Positions 11,067 to 25,130 of a stretch of DNA of 64,000 bases are shown here, piece by piece (positions within the stretch are counted from its first letter, which is position 1; each line of letters starts with the position of its first letter). The notes below the pieces were generated by a model. That model was not told where the DNA came from, made no database searches, and was given only the letters and a program-made list of their open reading frames with translations. The DNA is taken from the NCBI GenBank assembly GCA_028564705.1, contig JAPXFQ010002814.1:620001-684000 (forward strand), read 5' to 3'. This DNA is from Apricaphanius iberus. Taxonomy: Eukaryota > Chordata > Actinopteri > Cyprinodontiformes > Aphaniidae. A program made the translations under genes and the position numbers.

Positions 11067-14000
11067 ATTCAAATTAACCTAACAAATATTTTTTATTTGG
11101 GCCCTAAATACACCTTTTTTTTGTGCTTTCAAGCACAACTGCCAATTATCCCCATTATCCCTTAGTCTAGATCGGCAAAGCTAGTGACTCGAAACAAAAT
11201 GACCTTGAATTGTCTCTAAGGCGAAAGTGCCTACAGACTGTACCTGCTGTCCACTGCTGGCTTCCCTTTCTCTCTGCATGTGCTCATTTTATTAAAAACA
11301 CATTTAATTCTATTCAAGGGCAGACTCATCTTTTCTGTCCCCCGTCTCTATCTCTTTTGCATCCGTGTGAGTCTGCAGGTGTATTTAACATGCCACATGT
11401 AGACTGAACCTTCTGAAAAATAATTTACCCGCGGACTCGGTGGGATCATCCAGAAGAATAGAATTACATTCTAAACATGATTCCTGGTGACTTTGAATTA
11501 ACCTCCCGCTGTGATAGGCATTTCCCTAAGTCATATTTCTTCTGTACTGTCATACTTCCTTAAGCGTTCAACATTTTTTATCTTTATTACCTAAGAAGAA
11601 GACGTAAAACAAGTGATCTCACTGTCTTTCATCTTGGGATGAGAAATTACCAGATGAAACAGTTGACCAGACTCTGGAGTATTTCTTGTGATCTTGAAAG
11701 GACAAATAAAAGAAAGAGAAAACAATACTGGGCCGCACTACACTATATTTAGCCCATACCTTTCTGAAACTCGAGCATTATTTTCAACCTCTAACCTGGT
11801 ACTTTCTGAAACCTATTAGACATGTTCCTGAAATTGATCCTTAACTTTTATGGAACTTAGTTACTTCTCTGTTACTAGGTCAGGTAAGGGTAATTTTGCA
11901 GACCTTATGACATGAACCTTCTCAAATCTTATTACAGTATCTATTTTTCAGAAGGTACCAAGTTCTTTCCTGAAAGTTTCATGGAGCAGTATTGTTACTT
12001 TACCAGAACAAGCCAACCAAGTACTTTTAGTGCTTATCAGATACTTCCCTAAATGTATTTTATTCGCTAAAATTTTGATGAAACATACTGGTTACTGGGA
12101 TTTTACCGAGAGGTAAGGGTTTCTATCCCAAAGCCTAAAGGTGACTTTCCTTAAGCCCACTAATCTGATAACAGAAGATATAGAATAACAGCTATACTTG
12201 ATGATGAATTTACCTAGAAATGTAATATTTGAGCTTTTTTTGTTTTAAACGCTTTTCTATTCATTAAAAAAGTAATAATGCACAAGATTATTGCTGCTGA
12301 TATGTTGTAATGAGTTGCAGTAAACCTTCAGAGAACATATTCTACACAGAAGAATGTAATTATTAATCTTTATGTGTCTGAGTGTCTTAAATGTGGCTTT
12401 TTTTTACTTTATTAACATTTAGAAGCTTTTAAGTTACAAAAATAGCATGAAATGTCACCCTATATTTTTTAAGGTTATTGTTCATTTTTGTTAATATTAC
12501 AGACATAATATAACACTGAAAAGGATCAGCCAGTAAAGCAACGGACTGCTACCTTCATGCTCTTTAATCCAATCAATGTCATTCAGGAGGAACTGCAGTC
12601 TTTTTATTATTTTTAAATTTTAATTCCTCATGTGTTTTAAGTTTTACCTTCATTAACATATGCTGAAGACAGCTGAACAACATCACTTCTAAATCAGTGG
12701 TCTTCATCTGTGCAGAAATTCGCTTCTCCTAATTGGCCCCTCTGCTTGCCTGTTTAGTCACTAGCTTATATGGTGGCTGGCACAGTGAGTCTTGTACTGA
12801 CCTTGATATGAGTAGATCAGATTTTTATCAGACCCCTGATGGTGTCCTTTCTATCATACTCCAAATTCACATGCACTGAGATTAAACCCCCGTCTTTTTT
12901 TGAACCAAGGTTTCAATTTTGGGATTTCATATACTTTCCTCTGGACACGCATACAAATAAGTGCTTTCATAAACAATCAAATAACAAGACTGGCGTTCTT
13001 GAGCATGTTTCCCTCTTCTGCCTTCATGATAGTTGCTGTTTAAGGCATCTTCTTGTTGTAGTGGCAAAAATTTATGATATTAGTTACCACATGGGGAATT
13101 TTAAATGGTGTTGTCTGTGTTAACTGTGCAAATACTCAATCGCTGAGCTCATTTTTATGATACTGATGGGTGCATCTGTAAAAATAATTTATTTTCATGA
13201 CTTCATAATTCATTTTGATTTTGCACTTCCATGCCACCCCAGCTGACTTCCAGTTTGTTAAATTGTACATGTAAACAGATTGCATACTTGACATTAGAAG
13301 GTTTTATTAGAAGGTTTTGTTTTGTGGGTAGAGTTTTTGATAAACAAAGGAGATAAACTATAAAATAATGAACTTCAAATAATTTCCTTGTACAGTATAT
13401 ATTTTTATATGCTAGCACTTCCTTATATGTTGATCATCTCTGTGGGCGTCTGCCTTAAACGCAGAGCCGCGGGCTGGGTCCGCATCTCACAAAGGCTCAG
13501 ACACAATCCACAATTTTTAAAAACCAGCATTTGATTTTGGGATTTAAATATTTTCTACTGGACACACATAGAAATAAGTGCTGATTCTTGCACCTCTCCC
13601 CGAGCAGGGACAGCGACCTGAGTTGGGTGCATCTCGGATGGGGTTGGTCAGTCGGTTAGGGGAGGAGAAAGGTTTTTTTTTGTTTGTTTTTTTAAGTATC
13701 TTCATTGAGCTTTTTTATTTAAACCTCTAATGAAGACAAGAAACACCAATAGTTCTGCCCTCATACAATAAGATCCTCCCCCATGTATTTTAGACACACT
13801 TTTTATGGTTACATGTTATGGAGTAGCCAATACTTTTCAATGATTGGGAATTATTTTATTCATTTTCAACAATATTTTGATGGATATGTCCTGAGATTAT
13901 TGGTAAAAAATACACACCGTCTCTTTAATTATGACTAAAAAAATTTTTTTATTTCCATAATATTTCAAATGGCTCTAATCCCTCTCTCGGTATGTTAATT

Positions 14001-16721
14001 CATGTAGATATTTAGCCTTGATAATAATTTTGCATATTTCATATGTGACCTCCTGCCTGTAAATATTACTTAAATGAGTCTGATAACCGTGAGAAGATAC
14101 TAAAACACTACAATCATTTGCTTTCAAAGTGTCCATCAAATTTACAACTTACAACAGTTGGTTCAAAACACTAACATAATTTTTATTTTAGATAGCTTCT
14201 AAATGTTTTAAATATAATATGATATAAAAAAAACCTGGAACAGGAAAGAACGCCTTAGATAGATTACAACAAAATTTGCTGCTGAAAGGTGAAGTACCCA
14301 TCTGTTGAATGACAAAAAAGTTAAAATATATGATCTGTATGCATCTAATAAAGTTCCAAATCGTTGCAGTCATGCTTAGTTATGTTACATGTTAGCAAAG
14401 TTGCTAAGATGAGAGAAGACCCCAAGTAGAATTTCTTATGGTGGGCCACATCCAAATCAAGAACTAAAACTCACACTGTACAGTATAAACTTATTGAGAA
14501 GAATTATGTATTTCAACAATTGTTGTGATCTTTAAATAATTGTGGCTTCTAACTAGTGAAAAATAAGATCTAGTTTATTTGAAAATTATAATATTTCATA
14601 AGGCAAAGGCCGTCATTTTTTAAACGGACACATTTTGTTTTCCTAAATGCAACCAGGAAGACGGCTGACTTTACAATAGGTCTCCACATGGGGGATAAGT
14701 CCGGCAAAAGTTGTGGGACAGGTGTATTCACAGCCCTTTTTTATACAAAGAGTATTTAAATACTCAGAGAAGCTTGAACTAATTTGATTAAATATATGTC
14801 AACCTTAAAGAAAAGTAGCATTTTTTTTAGATACATCAGTATGTATGAATAACTGCCACATTAGTCTTGATTTTTTTTCTTTTTTAACCATTCTTTGTGT
14901 TTTGCTTCTTGCACGCACTAAGCAATTTCAAAGTTTGCTGTATATTATGGTGTAAATGTAGCTCTAGATGGTTTCTCACTGGCAGCAATTGTGGTTTGCA
15001 TCTTCACTAACATAACCAACATTTAAAACCACATATAAATATTATTTTTCAGGGAAGTTTAAGTGGTGGATTGCATGGATTGATTCTGCGTGGAAATACT
15101 AATTTTAGGGCCTAACACTCTGCATTTACTGGTCCTTGTTAACTTTGTATTCTTCATTAAAATAAATGGCTCTGTAAATCTTTAGAGTTACACTCAATAC
15201 GATAAAATGTGGGTTGACTCTCCACAGGAGTCTTTTGGATACCTGCAGACATTTAAAAGACGGACTCTTTTTGTTGGCGGAAGGAAAACAAATACTCAAT
15301 CAAGCAGCGCTCTTGCTGAGGTGGCACATCATTTAATCAACCTTGGCTGTCGCTGAATGCTGTTAAGTGTGGAAAGCATCGACTGCTGATAGTTGTTGGG
15401 GTGTCATTACAGCCTGCGGCAACCTCTACGTCCCACACTGCTGCGCTAATTTATGCCGTCTCATTTTACCCTTTGCAAATTTACCGTACCAAGATATTGT
15501 CCCATTGCAAATTGAATCTCATAGAACTGTTTTTTTCCACCCTGTTATCTGAGCTCACAGAGGTACACTGTATCCATTAAACCTGCCAACGTAAAATTGA
15601 CCTTCATTAAATTTTGGTTTGCTCTCCTTTCATACAAAGATTAGTATCGTTTGTCACTTCTGTCTTCTTGATTGTATCTCGGTACTGGGAGGAAATGACA
15701 GCTGTCCCAAATTGCATTTTAGTGAAGGTCCAAATTGTGTGTGTGGATGAGAAAGTCCTCTTTCATCCATTTTGAGGGGCCACTGCAAGCTGTCCTCTTC
15801 CAAACCACAGTCCAAAATTAGATCATGAAATACAGAAATGTTGGCAAACCTAAACGGAGCAAAGATGGTGATGCAAATATAGAATAGTTGGATTAAAAAG
15901 GGGAGTTCAGGCATTCTGTCTGTGTTTTCTTGTGGTTTATTATGCAGTTTTGTTCCTTGTGTGTCCTTAGACTATCTATGGGCTCACTGAGTTCACAGAT
16001 TCATAAAAAAACCTGGAGCTATATTAACTTGGGACCTCTAATTTCCAATCAGAGACACTGTGGAAGATGAATAAGGTGTGCAAGACGTGATTGATGAAGA
16101 AGACTGGAGGAACTGCAAGTGAATTTAAGTGGAAAGAAAGGGATAGCTGAGCTAGTGTATGGGTGCAATGGTTAGTGCCCATATGTTGGTGTTATTGTGG
16201 TAGTCGTTTTCCCTTTAGAACTCAGGTAAACAACGTCATTAGCAAAGAGTTCCTGGAGTGCAACCACAGGGAGGATCCACATCTAGAAAATGGGTGTTCC
16301 ACATTGTCCTCTCTGACCCAGAAATAGCATATACTTAAAAAAAAATGCTATTGACTTGCAGAGATATTGCCCCAGTTGCAGCTGCATTTAGAATGCACAG
16401 CTGGAAGTTTGTATTTCCTGGTGTGTGTGTGAGTATGTTGGCTTAGCCAGCAGGAGTCCCAAACTAGACACCATTCATGCCCACTTTAGTCACACCTGCC
16501 AGCTCCAACTGTTCCTCTTTGAACTATCTTCTCTTAAACTGACAAATGGAAAAAAAGGAAGAATACAGTTTCCATGTGTCTACTGTCCTTACTTGAGCTT
16601 TAAAAAAGTGAAATTCCCCCTCAATCACAGCTGGGGGACAACTGATAAAATGATTTGAAAATGTACTGCAGTGTTTGCTCTTTGTTTCTAACCCTGCATC
16701 TTTCCTTCTGTTTTTTATCAG
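11067..16721. other. Intron 5' of the adgrl3 Ser/Thr-rich exon
   Basis: No supported exon. A diverged direct repeat occurs at about 12901-12968 and 13520-13582, both containing 'attttgggattt' followed by 'ctggacac' and 'aaataagtgct'; the region between, at 13440-13660, is locally GC-rich and may be a decayed SINE or LTR piece. About 15200-15560 is non-repetitive and balanced in composition, and could be regulatory. The stretch ends with the polypyrimidine tract and TTATCAG acceptor of the exon at 16722. Confidence 0.5.
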
Positions 16722-17075
16722 AAACTTCGTCCTCTGTCATGGTATACATGGATAGCATGACTTCAACAATGAGGACGACTACACGGCCTACCACAGTCAC
16801 CCTGACGACCACAACATCCAGGACTACCACTGCCAGGATGCCTGCCACAGTAACTGGAGTGGCAGTATGGCCACACACCAGATCTACCACGGCATCACGC
16901 GTGCAAACGCCAGCGGATGCCTCAGACCCTGAAGACGACGACGGAGAGCCGCCTTCCTCCAAGCTTCCAAACATCAGGGTTGAATATTGCAATCCCTTGG
17001 TGATGATGGACGTCTCCTGGCCAAAGACCAGGCAGGGCACTGTTGTCAAGATGCCCTGTCCAGCAGGAACAATAG
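16722..17075 (+). CDS. adgrl3: adgrl3 exon: Ser/Thr-rich linker and start of hormone-receptor motif
   Basis: This is a 354-base exon entered in phase 1 after TTTTTTATCAG and left in phase 1 at a GTATGC donor. The first 55 or so residues are a mucin-like run of Thr, Ser, Arg and Pro (for example TTTRPTTVTLTTTTSRTTTA), the flexible and probably O-glycosylated linker between the olfactomedin and HRM domains of latrophilins. An acidic patch (DPEDDDGE) follows. The HRM then opens with the first conserved Cys (YCNPL), a SWPKTRQG segment and PCPAGTIG, which match ADGRL3 closely. In latrophilins this ectodomain sits at the presynaptic or neuronal surface, where the olfactomedin domain upstream binds FLRT and teneurin partners. 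The first coding base of the entry codon comes from an exon outside the window. Confidence 0.95.
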
Positions 17076-20000
17076 GTATGCTTCTTTGTTTTAATACCAG
17101 ATGTTTGTTTTCTGTGAAATCATGCTTGCTTATTATTTAATAAGCTTTTAAGTTTGTGCTGGAATTTATATATGAAGAGTGTAGTTACCTATTCCAACAA
17201 GGTACTATGTTTGTCATGTGTTAATTTCCCAAAGGGACCATCTTTAACGGGGTTGTTTGGGAAGGCAAGGTGCAACCAAGTTGTAAAAGTAATTCTCCTG
17301 AGTCTTTCAACTTCTTGAAAATGTCCAAATGAATTGTGGTGTGGAGAGGGCAGTGATAACAAAAAACTACAGACTTGGAAGATTTATGAATAATCCTATA
17401 CAAACTTAACAACATCCCTCTGTTGAAATCAGAGAGGGGACTGCTTATAAAATAAATAGGGTTTGTCTATTTCCTCTCTGTGAGGATGTCAATATTCTCC
17501 GTAGAAGACCCGATCTGTTGTGAGCTGCATGTTTGAGTTTCTGTTTATGTTTACACTCCCTGCGCAGCCCCCATTCGCTCTCTTCCTGTCTTCCCCCACT
17601 GACTCTTTATTCCCGACTCAATGATGCAGCGCTAAACATAGCACGATGTTGAATTTGTATGAAAGCTAGTTACTAAAACACCACACAGCTGTACTTGTAC
17701 TCTGTGTTTCACTGCAGGATAGATGTGAATAATTATAGCTCATTAGTCTTTATCAGGCATTGGACATGTATCTGTGGATGCTTTCTGCCTGTCTTTGCAT
17801 CAATACTAACAGAATAAAGCCAAGTGTAGTTTCAGATTAAATCAATGTGGACTGCTGTGCATTTAAAGGCATTCTCTCTAAAAGGTTAAAAAGCTGAGAG
17901 CATTTATTTTTTTAATGGTTCAGTTTAGACAAAAACTCCAAGCCTGCTGTCAGCCAAGGCTCTTCAATAACAGTTTTCGTGGAAAGAAAATCAATGAAAC
18001 TGAAAAGAAAACCCTAAATGAAAGCTTTTATACAGTCAGGAAGGAAACATAGACAAACAAAAGTTCTGGTCCAGAAGGATTTTTGCTTCTAGAAAGGACA
18101 ACAAAAAGATGGTGGAGTGACTAGCAACAATATGTCTATCAATGGCTACCTCCATGGAGAAGACCCAGCTAAATGGGGACACTGAGGCAGACTTTACTTT
18201 CAACTGAAAGAGAATCAAAGCAATTACACAACTTTTACAAAAGCAAAATCTTTATCTTGGTTTCTTCCAGGAAAGAGATGCAGCTAAACCGAAAAGAACT
18301 GGGAATACATAGCTTTTTGAATGGCCGCATATAATATTTTTGTGACTGGATAGAATCCCTGTTTAAGGAGTTCTTTCAGAGCGCAAACGATTAATAAAGC
18401 AACAGTCCCATTAAAAACTGTCCGGGATAAACAATCACCTTACCACAAGAACTCTGAACCATAAACACTTTATGGGTGCACCCCCCAAAGAGATGAGTTT
18501 TTACTTCATTAATGCTTTCTGTCCACAGATGGCTGCGTACAGAAACACCCGGCTATGTGTGCTTTCTACATAAATACAAAGAGAGCCCACCAAACTATTG
18601 GTAGCAATAGCTCAAAGACCAGTTTTCTTCAGAAAAAAAAAATGCAACTAATCACAGATGCACTTGATCAGGAGTATTTCTATGAAAAACAACACACAAA
18701 CGTTTATTAAGTTAACAAAGTAAGAGCTCTTTCATTGGCTTTCAGGAAACAAAAATGGCAAAAAAAAAAGAAATCACAGGGCCAAAGCACAAAAAAAATA
18801 ATGTTGTACTGTGTATGATTTCCTTTCTATATAACACTAAAGAACACTATCTTATATGAAGTAAAAGCTCTGTCATTAAATCTATCAAGAAAAAAGACAC
18901 AGCTAAACACAGATTTGTTGGTTCAGGGCTGGTGTCTATAGAAGTGTCCAATAACTTAATGGGAACTGTCTGTAAACTAATCCACGAAACATAATTCCTG
19001 TACCAAAACCATTTCTATACTGAAATGATGAGAGTAACACAAAACTGATGGCAGCGATTGCTCTGTTTTTTTTACTTAAAATAAATTACTCATTCTTTAG
19101 TAACTTCTTCAGAAGATAGAAACTTAACGGTCATATAGTGAGTCTTTTCACTGCCCTTTTATTAAAAAAAGAAGTTATGTTTGTTCATTCGTCTTTCTTT
19201 CAGAGAAACCATTTGCATGCATGTGATGATTATTAAACCACAGTGCCTGTATATAGTCTCCATGTAAGGTCAAAGTATACCTGTACAGTGCAGAAACCCT
19301 CCAATGCTCCAGTATGCTCACATTCAGCTCGGGGCACAATACGTTCATCAATCCGTGCACAGACAGGGTGACGCGCATATACATGTCGTCATCATTAACG
19401 GGGCAACGCCAGCACTCATCGAGACCTAACTAACAGCCAACACATGGCACAGATAAGAGGAAGCGGTACCCCACCCTCCTACTCTCGGCGCACTCTTCAA
19501 AGCCGTCGTACTTCAGACAACACTGTCAACAAGAACACAGCTGCGTGAGCTTCCTCTGCTACTGATGGAAAGTTCTCCGAGCTCCCCTTCCATCTACGTC
19601 TTTTCGTTCACTGTCACTCTCTCTTCCCCCCCACATGACCCTCCCATGAATCTCTCCCCACAAGACCGACACACACACAAACACACATACTCTCTTCCAT
19701 GCTGCTTCGTCCTGTCTCTCAGCGTAGGGAAGAGATGCACAGTCACTTATCTTATGAACCCATCACACACAAGGCTGTCTAAGGTGGACTGGGGAAGGAA
19801 ATTATATGTCAATCAAAATTTATATCGGCTAATGCAGGCTGTTTCAACCTGCGAAAACGCTCCATCCCCTCTGTGTACAAGAAAGAGTAATTTCAATACA
19901 ACTTTACTGGTGTAAGCAGTGAAAGTGCATGCCTTGATTTTTTGGGGGGTTGAAGAAAAACCTTGTTTAATTTCAAAGCAAAATAATCTGAAAATACATG

Positions 20001-20661
20001 CTTTTGGTTCAAACTGTATCTGTAGCGATGCGATTGGTTTACCTTTATACAGTACCAATAAAAATCACATATCACAGATCTCAATAGCCAAGATTAGAGA
20101 GGCTTAACAGATAACCATGCAGATTAATAATACTCAGTATCTGTAAGTGCGTTTGCAGTGCTATCAGTGCTATCCAACCTGTTAAATTGACCTTTCCTCA
20201 GGATTTCGACTTTAATTGGCACCTATTTTCTCTTGTCTGCTTTCTTATGTAAGACTTGAACAGCCACAGAGGCAGACACTTTCTGACTTTTAATGATTAA
20301 CTACAGACTGTGTCTGGACGAGTCCGGCAGCACGCCTCCACTGAGGCAGATTCATTGTAGCCAGTTTATGATAAAACCATCCAATTACAGTTCTGCAAAT
20401 TCCATTAATTGTATCACTTAGAAATGTTGTTTCCTTGGACAAGTTTTACAAATAAGAAAAAAAAGGCGAAGACTCCGGCAGTAGATGAGGAACTGTAAAG
20501 CATTGTGTGCTGTGTGAGTCTTTAATAGGAAAACTTGGAAAATGCGGATAAGCTTGTGTCAGAATTGATTGGTTTGAATGACACACAGAATACACACACA
20601 GAGAAAAAGAAAAATGTCAGTGTTTATAACTACTAAACTTGTGACTTTCTTACATCTAAAG
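17076..20661 (+). other. adgrl3 intron (3.6 kb), Ser/Thr-HRM exon to HRM exon
   Basis: Phase-1 intron bounded by AG|GTATGC and CATCTAAAG|GTGTGG. The acceptor has an unusually poor pyrimidine tract. No coding sequence or recognised transposon was seen inside. Parts of 18000-18950 contain loosely repeated 'gcagctaaac'-type strings in an A-rich context, too degraded to define a unit. About 19390-19720 is richer in C and contains short CA runs. Confidence 0.8.
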
Positions 20662-20765
20662 GTGTGGCTTCATTCACCTGCTTGGGTCCAGAAGGATACT
20701 GGGACCTGCAGGGGCCTGACTTCAGCAACTGTACCTCCCCTTGGGTCAACATCATCAACCAAAAG
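20662..20765 (+). CDS. adgrl3: adgrl3 exon: second half of hormone-receptor motif
   Basis: This 104-base exon enters in phase 1, completing a Gly codon, and ends in phase 0 on a Lys codon before GTAAAA. It encodes the rest of the HRM: FTCLGPEGYWDLQGPDFSNC then TSPWVN. It carries the third and fourth conserved cysteines, the conserved Trp residues of the fold and an NCT N-glycosylation sequon. HRM domains in adhesion GPCRs are small disulphide-rich modules packed against GAIN; in latrophilins no hormone ligand is established. The reading matches ADGRL3, where the corresponding segment is LAPDGIWDPQGPDLSNC. Confidence 0.96.
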
Positions 20766-23700
20766 GTAAAAAAACAAATGTCACGTTTCACCAACTTAAA
20801 AAAAAAGCTTAGAAAGGTGCTGAAGTTGCTTTGGTTTTTTTTTTGGTTTTTTTGAAGGGGGGATCTCCCAACTTCGAATACCAGCAAATAGAAATGTGTG
20901 GAAAAAAACATTTGGGTTTCCAAAACTATTCTGCATCTGATATATATATTTTATTCTTTTCTTTGAGAGAAGAAAAATACAATTTTGAAACAATTTTCTA
21001 AAATAATGTAATGCCTTTTATTTTACCTATGCAGAAGACTGGGACATTGTCCTAGTTTAAGGTTATGTAGTTAACACCACTCAAGTCAGGGCAAGTTTAT
21101 ATTTAAAGCAGAAATTATATACAAAAAAATTCAAAGTGATAATGAAAAAACAGTACATATACACCCTTTTGAATAAAGGTTATATCAATGACAATTAATG
21201 AATGCAACCTCAAAGAACTTCGAGTTATGATAACTGTTAAATTTGACTTTTATCAGAAAAGTCTAAAAAATATATTTTAACGGTAACTTAAAAGATCTGC
21301 TAACAATTTCCACACATCTTTTGTTATAAGGAAGTTGGTTTAAAATCTGAGGAGGATAGAAACTAGATGCTCTTTATACCTGATAAGTTGTGATCCTGGG
21401 TATACTGAGTGACCACTTGGATTTTTGGAGGTCTGAATGACTCATACAATTCTGAAATATGCTTTGACCCAAGATTGTCTTGTGAAAGATTTTAAGATAT
21501 GTCCTTTTGCAAATTGGAACTTAGAGCAACAATTTCAGGACTGGTGTATTATGATTTTGGTCAGGACTTTGCCAACACGCTTTTGAATATGCTGCTGCCT
21601 TATTGTTTTACTGAGAACTGTAAAGAAACCATTAAAATTGGTCTAGAATAAAAGCATAACCCAGCTTTGCTGTGTTTTGTTTTGTCAGGCAACCCTTTAT
21701 CATGGCAGTGGTGGTGATATATTGATTTAGGAGTGGACTTTTTACATGTCACATGAGGTCTACCACCCAATGATATTATTGACACCCATACTCAGTTAAA
21801 TGCAAGGAATGATGCACTTGTGAGTGAACAGGATTTGCTCACATTTAATAAAAACCTAATAATCCTAACATTTTCCCCTTTGCTGTTGTTGAACATCAAT
21901 CATTTACAGCACAAATATTTGGGTCTAAACTCAGTGCTGTCCTACTCATAAGTAGTCTATTCTTCTTTTATTCTAACTGGGAACATTCCTTATAACATAA
22001 ACCTGTTATGAAAGAATCTTTAATTGTCTAAATGAAGTCACCTGTAGCCCATTGTCTAATTAGTCTACCCTGTGTTATTCTTACCTTTTATATAGCCTAT
22101 CGTCTCTCACTCCCTTTGCCAGTTCCTCGTCAAATATACCCTCGGGTGGTTTCTTTTTTAGTGCTCTTTTGGATTGTGATTATTCCTCATTAAATAATGG
22201 GAAACAATCAATCCCAACCAGTCTCTTCTTCTGAGTCCAACCTACACTGCTTGACAAAAACCTGTAATATAATAAAGAAGAAATAACCCCATCAACTAGC
22301 TTTTGCTTGAAAAACAGAACAAAAATTAGACTTACAGTATGAAGATCAAAATTTGACCATAAAGTCTTGGTAATTTGCATATGGACTGAACTCATGAATT
22401 TTTTTAATCAGAAAAGTTTACAAACCTTATTCTAACTTTGGGAAAGGCCATGATTTCTCACCCTTCTGTTAGTAGTTTTGTAGCAGCTCTCAATACAGAT
22501 ATATCTCTCACACTCAGTCAACTCTGCTTTATGTTTGGTTCTGTTCTTTGGCTGGTCATAATTGGTCAATTAAATTAATTGATTAGCCAGACAGTGCACT
22601 CCATAGAAAGCTGATATCTCTGTGTGCATGCACATCTGTTTGGATTGGATTGAAACCCAATCCAACAAAATAGCACAGTGTAATGGACTCCTGTGGGTTA
22701 GGCTCTATCCGTGTTGCATTCTCCTTTACAACATGATACAGCCGTTATTGACTCTCCATATTGCTCAAGCACGAAAGAGTCGTATCTCCTTCTCTTCCGG
22801 CTATTATACAAAGCCTCATTTAAACCTTCCTACACCTCAATCTGTAACCAAATCAAGAGAAAAATATGGGAAGGTGACTGCAGGTGCCTGTTCCAGGTTA
22901 TGAATTGCAAGCAATGATAAAAATGTTTCCACCTTAAATGTGCTGCACCCTGAGGCATGCATGTTATACCACTTATATTTTACTGTACAGCGGAAGCTTA
23001 GGCCATTGAACCAACAGCAATTTGCTAATATTGAATGTAGAAGGGCTATAATGAAGAAAAGAAAACTAGTGGCAAAAAAAAATCTACTGATTTTGTGTAT
23101 GGTGCATTTCATTTGTTGACGGGAATAAAACTAGAAAATGAACAAAGAGTTACTTTGACTCATCTTTTTTTTGCCCTATTCAACAGAAATGGTGAGAGTA
23201 CTGTTGTATTATGCAAATCTACAAAAAAGTTAAGTTGAAAAAGTAATATATAATTCAAAGGATGTGACAGTTGAGCAGTACGCCTGTGTTGGTGGAGGAA
23301 GACGGTCTCTAATGAAGATCAACCCGTCAGGGATTTGGAATGCCCATCTGCCACTTCGTTATTTTATATCCATACCCATTGTCCTGTGAGTATCAGAGCT
23401 CATTACCAGATGGTTTGGTAGACAAAATGAGAAAGGACGATGTAGAGGGTAAAAAGAAAATGAAATGACACCAGACAAGCAGAAAGGGAGGGAGAGTATG
23501 AGACCAAAAGAGGAAGCAAAGCTATTTACCCAGCATCCTCAGCTCTTCTCATTAGGAGACGAGCGCAGGGAAGCTGAGGATGAAAACATGTTCTAAAAAC
23601 ATGTTCTCCTGCACACATACCTCTGTGAGGACCAATTTAAGTAGCCTAATTACTTCCCTAATAAACTCACAGGCAGCGATAGCAGGTAACACTACAAAAA

Positions 23701-25130
23701 AACCAGCATGATCCAGTTTTCATTTACATCTTAGTTTTCTGAATCTCACATGGTTGGATGTTGATTATGAGTTACGTTTTGAAAAAAAACATAGCGACCT
23801 TCCGTTGAGGATTTGTAAAGAAAATATTACATAATCATAACATTAAATTTTCTTTTTGCACTTCATGTTGATCACAGTGTCCAAGAACTTTTAATTAGTA
23901 ATTCAGTATATCTTTTTTTTTTTTTCTTCTTTTTTATAAGGCGTGTCGCAGAGGCCCATTTCTCTCAGTCTCCCTTTAAAAAGTGAAAGACAAGGGAGCA
24001 AGGTGTTCACATGTGGTAGATGTGTGATGATATACACAAATCAGAAAGTGGCTATGAGAGAATAGCCACGGTCAATAACTAAGTAGTGACAAACAACCTG
24101 AAAAAGAACCCAAAGTTACATTGCAGTCATACCACTGAGAAGGATGATGATGAATATCTTCATCAGAGGTGCCAATAAATGTGGAGATCATGTAACAGTT
24201 TTTTTTTTGTAGATCAAGCATTTTGTTGAGATGAAACATAAAATTATATCTATTAATAAATCCTTTAATGTAATAAATTAACCAAGAAGCTTGCCATGTA
24301 ATTTAACATCACACTACAGCTTACTGAAGTTGACCTTTTTAACTAGATTTACTGCAGCAGATAGTGGTAGTAATGATATATACTTAAACACAGACTGTCT
24401 ATTATACAGCAGACAAATCAAAGGGTCTGTGAACGGTCATTCTAAAGCCTTAGCTACAGTGTTCAGATGTATTCTTGTGAATGTTTTTTCTTTTAGCTGG
24501 AGGAAAACGTAAAAGTAATACAAGTTTACTACCAGAGTCTGAGCATATTTTTAGACAGACCAAAGACATACTTAGATGAAGGAGTGAGCGTAACTGATGT
24601 TACCCTATTGGCTAATAGCAAAGGTTTAGTGAGGTAAACCTTTTATAGAAGATGTCAAGTCATCTTTCAGAGAAAAACATTTAGCCACTATTGGCGATAT
24701 CAAATTTTAAAGCAGTTATTCCCTAAATATTTAAAAATATAGTCTTTTGCTTTTGTTTATAAACTCTGTGTCCTGGGTCTACCTTGCATTTTTTAATTCT
24801 TAGATTAGTCATAACATTTCAGAAAATAAACAAGTCCCACCTTGTTTTGTTTTTTTTACTTCAATTGCACTACAGGTACTTGTTACTTTTTGTCTTTCCT
24901 GTTGTAGATGTCTTTTAAAATGAATAAACAGAGCCTGATAGATTTTTTTCTCCCCTCTGTTTTTTATTGTTTATTACATAATTTCTTGTTTAATATTCCA
25001 AGGTACAATCATTAATTCATTATCACTCAGTGTCACACCTGAATCCTAATGAATAAAAATAAATGTGCTACAACACTCCTCAAAGATAGTTCAGTAAGAT
25101 GTAGTTGCTGAACATAAAGCCTGAATTTTG
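20766..25130 (+). other. adgrl3 intron, 5' part of a 7.1-kb intron
   Basis: No exon supported. The sequence is AT-rich, with A and T runs (for example near 20830 and 23920) and no recognised transposon. About 23270-23680 is non-repetitive with balanced composition. The intron continues to 27836 and includes the mobile elements listed at 25131, 26255 and 26566. Confidence 0.75.

Noticed and set aside
1..16721. Search for olfactomedin or lectin exons of latrophilin
   Set aside because: The olfactomedin domain is encoded by a long exon that would be obvious as an open frame. None is present, so those exons must lie further upstream.
16621..17049. Long antisense open frame opposite the Ser/Thr-rich exon
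   Set aside because: It exists because the Thr-rich codons (ACN) read as Val/Gly codons on the other strand. The sense exon has splice sites and ADGRL3 similarity.
18000..18950. Possible tandem repeat of about 300 bp with 'gcagctaaac' strings
   Set aside because: Only short A-rich strings recur and the spacing is irregular. I cannot define a unit by eye.
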